From an uncultured Marinicella sp. (lineage in GTDB: Bacteria; Pseudomonadota; Gammaproteobacteria; Xanthomonadales; Marinicellaceae), in NCBI GenBank assembly GCA_947502595.1, contig CANNAM010000013.1, positions 1 to 64,000 on the forward strand: a stretch of 64,000 nt of DNA, written 5' to 3'. The position numbers and the translations under genes are program-made. This document shows, piece after piece, positions 60,788 to 64,000 of the stretch. Position 1 is the stretch's first letter. Each line of letters starts with the position of its first letter. The notes under the pieces were generated by a model. That model was not told the origin of the DNA. It ran no database searches and worked only from the letters and a program-made list of their open reading frames with translations.

Positions 60788-61525
60788 TTATGACATGTAC
60801 ATACCACCATTGACATGTAAAGTTTCACCGGTGATATAAGCACCCGTATCGGCTGCCAAAAACAACACTGCATTGGCAATGTCCTGGGTTGAACCCAAAC
60901 GTTTCAGCGGCACTTGTTCCATTAAGTTGTCTTTTTGTGTTTCATCCAACTCATCGGTCATATCGGTTTGGATATACCCTGGCGCCACCACGTTTACAGT
61001 TATACCACGTGACCCCACTTCTCGAGCCAAGGATTTAGAAAAGCCCAATATGCCGGCTTTGGCTGCCGCATAATTACTTTGTCCTGGGTTGCCCAAATCG
61101 CCAATCACTGAACCAATATTAATAATGCGTCCGGTTTTGGCTTTCATCATGCCGCGTACGCAGGCTTTGCTCATCCTGTACACCGACGATAAATTGGTGT
61201 TAATTACCTGGTCCCAATCATCCATATTCATGCGCATCAACAACTTGTCATTGGTGATACCTGCATTGTTAACTAAAATTGTTGGCATACCCACAGAGGA
61301 CTTCATTGTATCCAGCAATGCATCGATACTGTCTTGTTCAGCCACATTCAAAACCATACCAGTACCACCGCTTGCTGATAAGTAATCACTGATGGCTTGG
61401 GCACCAGGTGCAGATGTGGCAGTACCTACAACGGTGGCACCTGCTTGGGCCAATGTTTCAGCAATGGCTTTACCAATGCCCCTACTGGCACCAGTTACCA
61501 GCGCAATTTGTGAGTTTAAATTCAT
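60788..61525 (-). CDS. fabG: 3-oxoacyl-ACP reductase
   Basis: About 245 residues from the ATG at 61525 (MNLNSQIALVTGASRGIG), which has GGAGTCAGG just upstream; the open frame extends to 61573 inside fabD. NADPH loop 'TGASRGIGKA', 'NNAG', and catalytic Tyr-X3-Lys in 'NYAAAKAGIL'. It is the only ketoreductase visible in the window, so it may also serve the secondary cluster. Confidence 0.96.
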   Translation of the reverse strand: MNLNSQIALVTGASRGIGKAIAETLAQAGATVVGTATSAPGAQAISDYLSASGGTGMVLNVAEQDSIDALLDTMKSSVGMPTILVNNAGITNDKLLMRMNMDDWDQVINTNLSSVYRMSKACVRGMMKAKTGRIINIGSVIGDLGNPGQSNYAAAKAGILGFSKSLAREVGSRGITVNVVAPGYIQTDMTDELDETQKDNLMEQVPLKRLGSTQDIANAVLFLAADTGAYITGETLHVNGGMYMS

Positions 61526-61538
61526 ACCTGACTCCATA

Positions 61539-62483
61539 TTAGCGGCTTGTGGCTGCTGTAAAAAATGATTCAATGCCCTTGCTGTTTAACATCGGCACCA
61601 CTTGTAAACTGCGATCAAAGCGTTTAAACAGGCCGGAAAGCACTTTTCCAGGCCCACACTCTGCGACCAAATCAATGTCTGCTTGCTGCAGTGCTTCCAT
61701 GGTTTGCGTCCAAAGCACCGGCGAATACAGCTGCTGTGACAACAACGACTGCATCAGATCAGCATCATCATGCGATTGAACATCGACATTGTGCAACACC
61801 GGAATTTGCGGTGCTTGCCAGGTAATGGCCGCTAAATCTACCGCCAACTTATCTGCTGCAGGTCGCATCAATTCACAATGGGATGGCACGCTGACGGCCA
61901 AAGGCATGACTTTTTTGGCTCCGGCATCGACACACAATTGACTGGCTTTGGCCACTGCCTCACGTTCACCAGCAATCACAATTTGACCTGCAGAATTGTA
62001 GTTCGCTGGACTGACTGTTGTGCCTGTTGCGCTTTGTGCTTGCTGGCAAGCCTGTTCAATGCTGTCGGCATCTAATCCCAATATGGCCGCCATTGAACCG
62101 GTTCCAGCTGGAACCGCCTCTTGCATGTACAAGCCACGTTTATAAACCAGCTCCAGGGCTGCTTCATAGCTCAATGCACCGGCACAAACCAAAGCAGAGT
62201 ACTCGCCCAGAGAATGGCCTGCCATCAAGCTTATTGTAAAATCACCCCTGGCTTGTACAGCCCTAAAAATGCCGACCGAAACTGCCAACAAAGCAGGTTG
62301 GGTCCATTGGGTTTGGTTGAGTTGTTCTGCAGGGCCTTGGTTAATCATTTGCAACAGGTCCACATTCAGCACTTGGTTGGCTGTTTGTATACACGCGTTG
62401 ACTTCCGCATAAGCGGTTAAATCATCCAACATACCCACAGATTGCGATCCCTGTCCGGGAAATACAAAAGCTGTTTTATTCAT
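61539..62483 (-). CDS. fabD: Malonyl-CoA:ACP transacylase
   Basis: 314 residues, loads malonyl on AcpP. 'FVFPGQGSQSVGM', nucleophile Ser91 in 'MAGHSLGEYSALV', and the His in 'VSVPSHCELM' are in place. The housekeeping copy, in the standard fabH-fabD-fabG order. Confidence 0.96.
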   Translation of the reverse strand: MNKTAFVFPGQGSQSVGMLDDLTAYAEVNACIQTANQVLNVDLLQMINQGPAEQLNQTQWTQPALLAVSVGIFRAVQARGDFTISLMAGHSLGEYSALVCAGALSYEAALELVYKRGLYMQEAVPAGTGSMAAILGLDADSIEQACQQAQSATGTTVSPANYNSAGQIVIAGEREAVAKASQLCVDAGAKKVMPLAVSVPSHCELMRPAADKLAVDLAAITWQAPQIPVLHNVDVQSHDDADLMQSLLSQQLYSPVLWTQTMEALQQADIDLVAECGPGKVLSGLFKRFDRSLQVVPMLNSKGIESFFTAATSR

Positions 62484-62494
62484 ATATCTAGTGG

Positions 62495-63466
62495 TTAATA
62501 TTTAATCAATGCGGAACCCCAGGTGAAACCACCACCAAAGGCTTCCAATAACAACACGTCCCCACGTGCCACTTTACCGCTTCTGATGGCTTCATCCAAA
62601 GCCAGTCCCACAGAAGCCGCCGATGTGTTACCGTGTTTATCCACAGTTACGATGACTTGGTCCATACTCATGCCAAGCTTTTTCGCAGTCGCTGTAATGA
62701 TGCGCAAATTGGCCTGATGTGGAATCAACCAATCAATGTCGGTTTTTTTCATGTCATTGGCTTTCAGGGTTTCTTTGACAATCCGACCCAAAGTCACCAC
62801 TGCTGTTTTAAACACTTCATTGCCTTTCATGCGAATTTTTAAACCACCATTGGGTTCATTTTTAAAGCCAGTTGAAACCCCTACCGTGGCATTCAATAAA
62901 TGATCATTCATGCCATCAGCGTGTAAATGAGTGGACAGGATCCCAGGCTCTTCACTGGCCTCTAGAACAATGGCACTGGCACCATCACCAAATAAAACAC
63001 AGGTGGTGCGATCGGTCCAATCAACCATCCGAGTCAATGTTTCTGCGCCAATCACCAACGCCCTTTTGTGCTGACCTGATTGGATGAACTTATCTGCCAC
63101 GCCTAAAGCGTAAATTGAACCACTGCACGCAGCGTTGATGTCCATAGCGGTTATGCCTGAACAACCCAAACCTTTTTGAATCAAACAAGCTGTACTTGGA
63201 AACACCAAATCTGGGGTGGTGGTACCAACCACCAACAAATCAATATCATCGGCCGTGATACCAGCAGCCTTTAAGGCTTTTTTGGCTGCCGCAAGACCTA
63301 AGGTTGAGGTCGTTTCACCGGCTCCTGCCACATGCCGTTGTTTAATGCCTGTACGGTCTTGAATCCACTGGTCATCAGTGTCTACGATTTTTTCAAGGTC
63401 GGCATTGGTCAATATTTTTTCAGGTAAATGACTGCCAGTACCAATGATTTTTGCATAAGTTCTCAT
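62495..63466 (-). CDS. fabH: 3-oxoacyl-ACP synthase III
   Basis: 323 residues, initiates fatty-acid synthesis from acetyl-CoA and malonyl-ACP. Cys114 in 'NAACSGSIYAL', His in 'LIPHQANLRII' and Asn in 'KHGNTSAASVGLAL' form the triad. The second KAS III in the window is at 20804-21811. Confidence 0.96.
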   Translation of the reverse strand: MRTYAKIIGTGSHLPEKILTNADLEKIVDTDDQWIQDRTGIKQRHVAGAGETTSTLGLAAAKKALKAAGITADDIDLLVVGTTTPDLVFPSTACLIQKGLGCSGITAMDINAACSGSIYALGVADKFIQSGQHKRALVIGAETLTRMVDWTDRTTCVLFGDGASAIVLEASEEPGILSTHLHADGMNDHLLNATVGVSTGFKNEPNGGLKIRMKGNEVFKTAVVTLGRIVKETLKANDMKKTDIDWLIPHQANLRIITATAKKLGMSMDQVIVTVDKHGNTSAASVGLALDEAIRSGKVARGDVLLLEAFGGGFTWGSALIKY

Positions 63467-63516
63467 GTTATATTTTTCCTGAATATTGCATCATTCTGTC
63501 TTTTGATGACTGTTAA

Positions 63517-64000
63517 TTAGCACCGGTTATTGAATTTTTGGGTGTAGTCGGCAGTCCTGACTAAGGCATGATAAAAATCATCTTCATCACTGTTGCCATG
63601 GGCTTTAACCACCAAACCATTTAAACCCAGTAGCAAGGCACCATTATATTGTGCTGGGTTGAAATTAACATCATTAAATTGCCACAAGCGGGCTGGTAAT
63701 AATTTTTGCCACCACTTTAACTTGGGTTTTTGCTGCAGCTGTTGCATCAAACCTTCACAGGCTTTGAGGGTGATGTTACCAACAAAACCGTCACAACAAA
63801 TCACATCGGCATAGCCTTTGAATAAATGAGTTCCTTCACAAAAGCCCACATAATTTAGCTCAGATTGTTGCAACAAACGATCAGCTTGTTGCACCGTGTC
63901 ATGACCTTTGATGTGCTCAGTACCCACATTCAATAAAGCCACTTCAGGCCGATCGCCACAGACCAACAGGTGTGGTGCAACGGCAGCACCCATTTCAGCC
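63517..64000 (-). CDS. plsX: Phosphate acyltransferase PlsX, C-terminal part
   Basis: The frame stays open to the right edge, so the 5' part is missing. The visible 160 or so residues include 'VALLNVGTEHIKG', 'NYVGFCEGTHLFKGYADVICCDGFVGNITLKACEG' as separate PlsX landmarks, and a typical C-terminal segment 'GALLLGLNGLVVKAHGNSDEDDFYHAL'. PlsX makes acyl-phosphate from acyl-ACP for phospholipid synthesis and usually begins this operon. The ATG at 63993 is internal. Confidence 0.93.
   Translation of the reverse strand, partial: AEMGAAVAPHLLVCGDRPEVALLNVGTEHIKGHDTVQQADRLLQQSELNYVGFCEGTHLFKGYADVICCDGFVGNITLKACEGLMQQLQQKPKLKWWQKLLPARLWQFNDVNFNPAQYNGALLLGLNGLVVKAHGNSDEDDFYHALVRTADYTQKFNNRC

Noticed and set aside
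1-64000. CRISPR arrays, prophage, tRNA or rRNA genes
   Set aside because: No regularly spaced repeats, phage structural genes, or tRNA/rRNA signatures were seen on either strand by eye; a covariance-model scan would settle small RNA genes.

Overview
The window looks like a chromosomal segment of a low-to-moderate GC, Gram-negative, aerobic or facultative gammaproteobacterium. The evidence is the gene order plsX-fabH-fabD-fabG-acpP-fabF-pabB-pabC-mltG-tmk-holB-pilZ at the right end, the block rpoE-rseA-rseC-mucD-lepA-lepB-(DUF4845)-rnc-era-recO, a class 2 pyrD, lipoproteins and outer-membrane export components. A marine Marinicella-like lineage would fit, but that is only an inference from style and codon use. 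Almost everything reads on the minus strand; the plus strand carries a cytochrome b gene, a small exported protein, and the run pyrD-murB-cytochrome c-vWA lipoprotein-sigma-membrane partner.

Layout, left to right. 1-816: edge of an IS3-type insertion sequence, then a gene it truncated, which also has an internal stop. 926-6870: a propeller-type sensor diguanylate cyclase, an MFS exporter and a CodA-like deaminase. 7158-11891: a TolC/HlyD/ABC-2/ABC-2 export operon with no ATPase. 11977-16222: catalase, a luciferase-like monooxygenase and a membrane EAL protein. 16781-23723: a second, complete-looking type II fatty-acid synthase cluster (FabD, enoyl reductase, KAS III, FabA, FabZ, KAS II, acyl carrier protein, PlsC-like acyltransferase, phosphopantetheinyl transferase). 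24423-28604: a MASE2 diguanylate cyclase, a cytochrome b, and an unusual trio of degenerate signalling folds (pseudo-GTPase, pseudo-receiver, cysteine-less thioredoxin fold). 28762-32963: CynX-like MFS, NTF2-like protein, secreted lipase-like hydrolase and two unrecognised proteins. 33174-38734: pyrD, murB, cytochrome c, then a vWA lipoprotein with its own ECF sigma factor and membrane partner. 38735-39272: a repeat-bearing intergenic region. 39273-42058: leucine-degradation genes (HMG-CoA lyase and biotin carboxylase subunit). 42240-64000: the conserved housekeeping blocks, ending inside plsX.

How the parts work together. The right end makes membrane lipid precursors, folate precursor, dTMP, the replication clamp-loader subunit and the envelope-stress circuit. 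The cluster at 16.8-23.7 kb duplicates nearly every step of fatty-acid synthesis with its own carrier protein and activating enzyme, but has no ketoreductase. It is therefore either the route to unsaturated fatty acids or a dedicated route to an unusual acyl product. It is the strongest candidate in the window for an undescribed system. Cyclic-di-GMP proteins are frequent (three GGDEF proteins, two EAL domains, one PilZ). Two FNR-type boxes and one well-formed promoter with paired operators give clear regulatory hypotheses.

I see no tRNA, rRNA, CRISPR array or prophage. Family assignments come from reading motifs, not from database searches.
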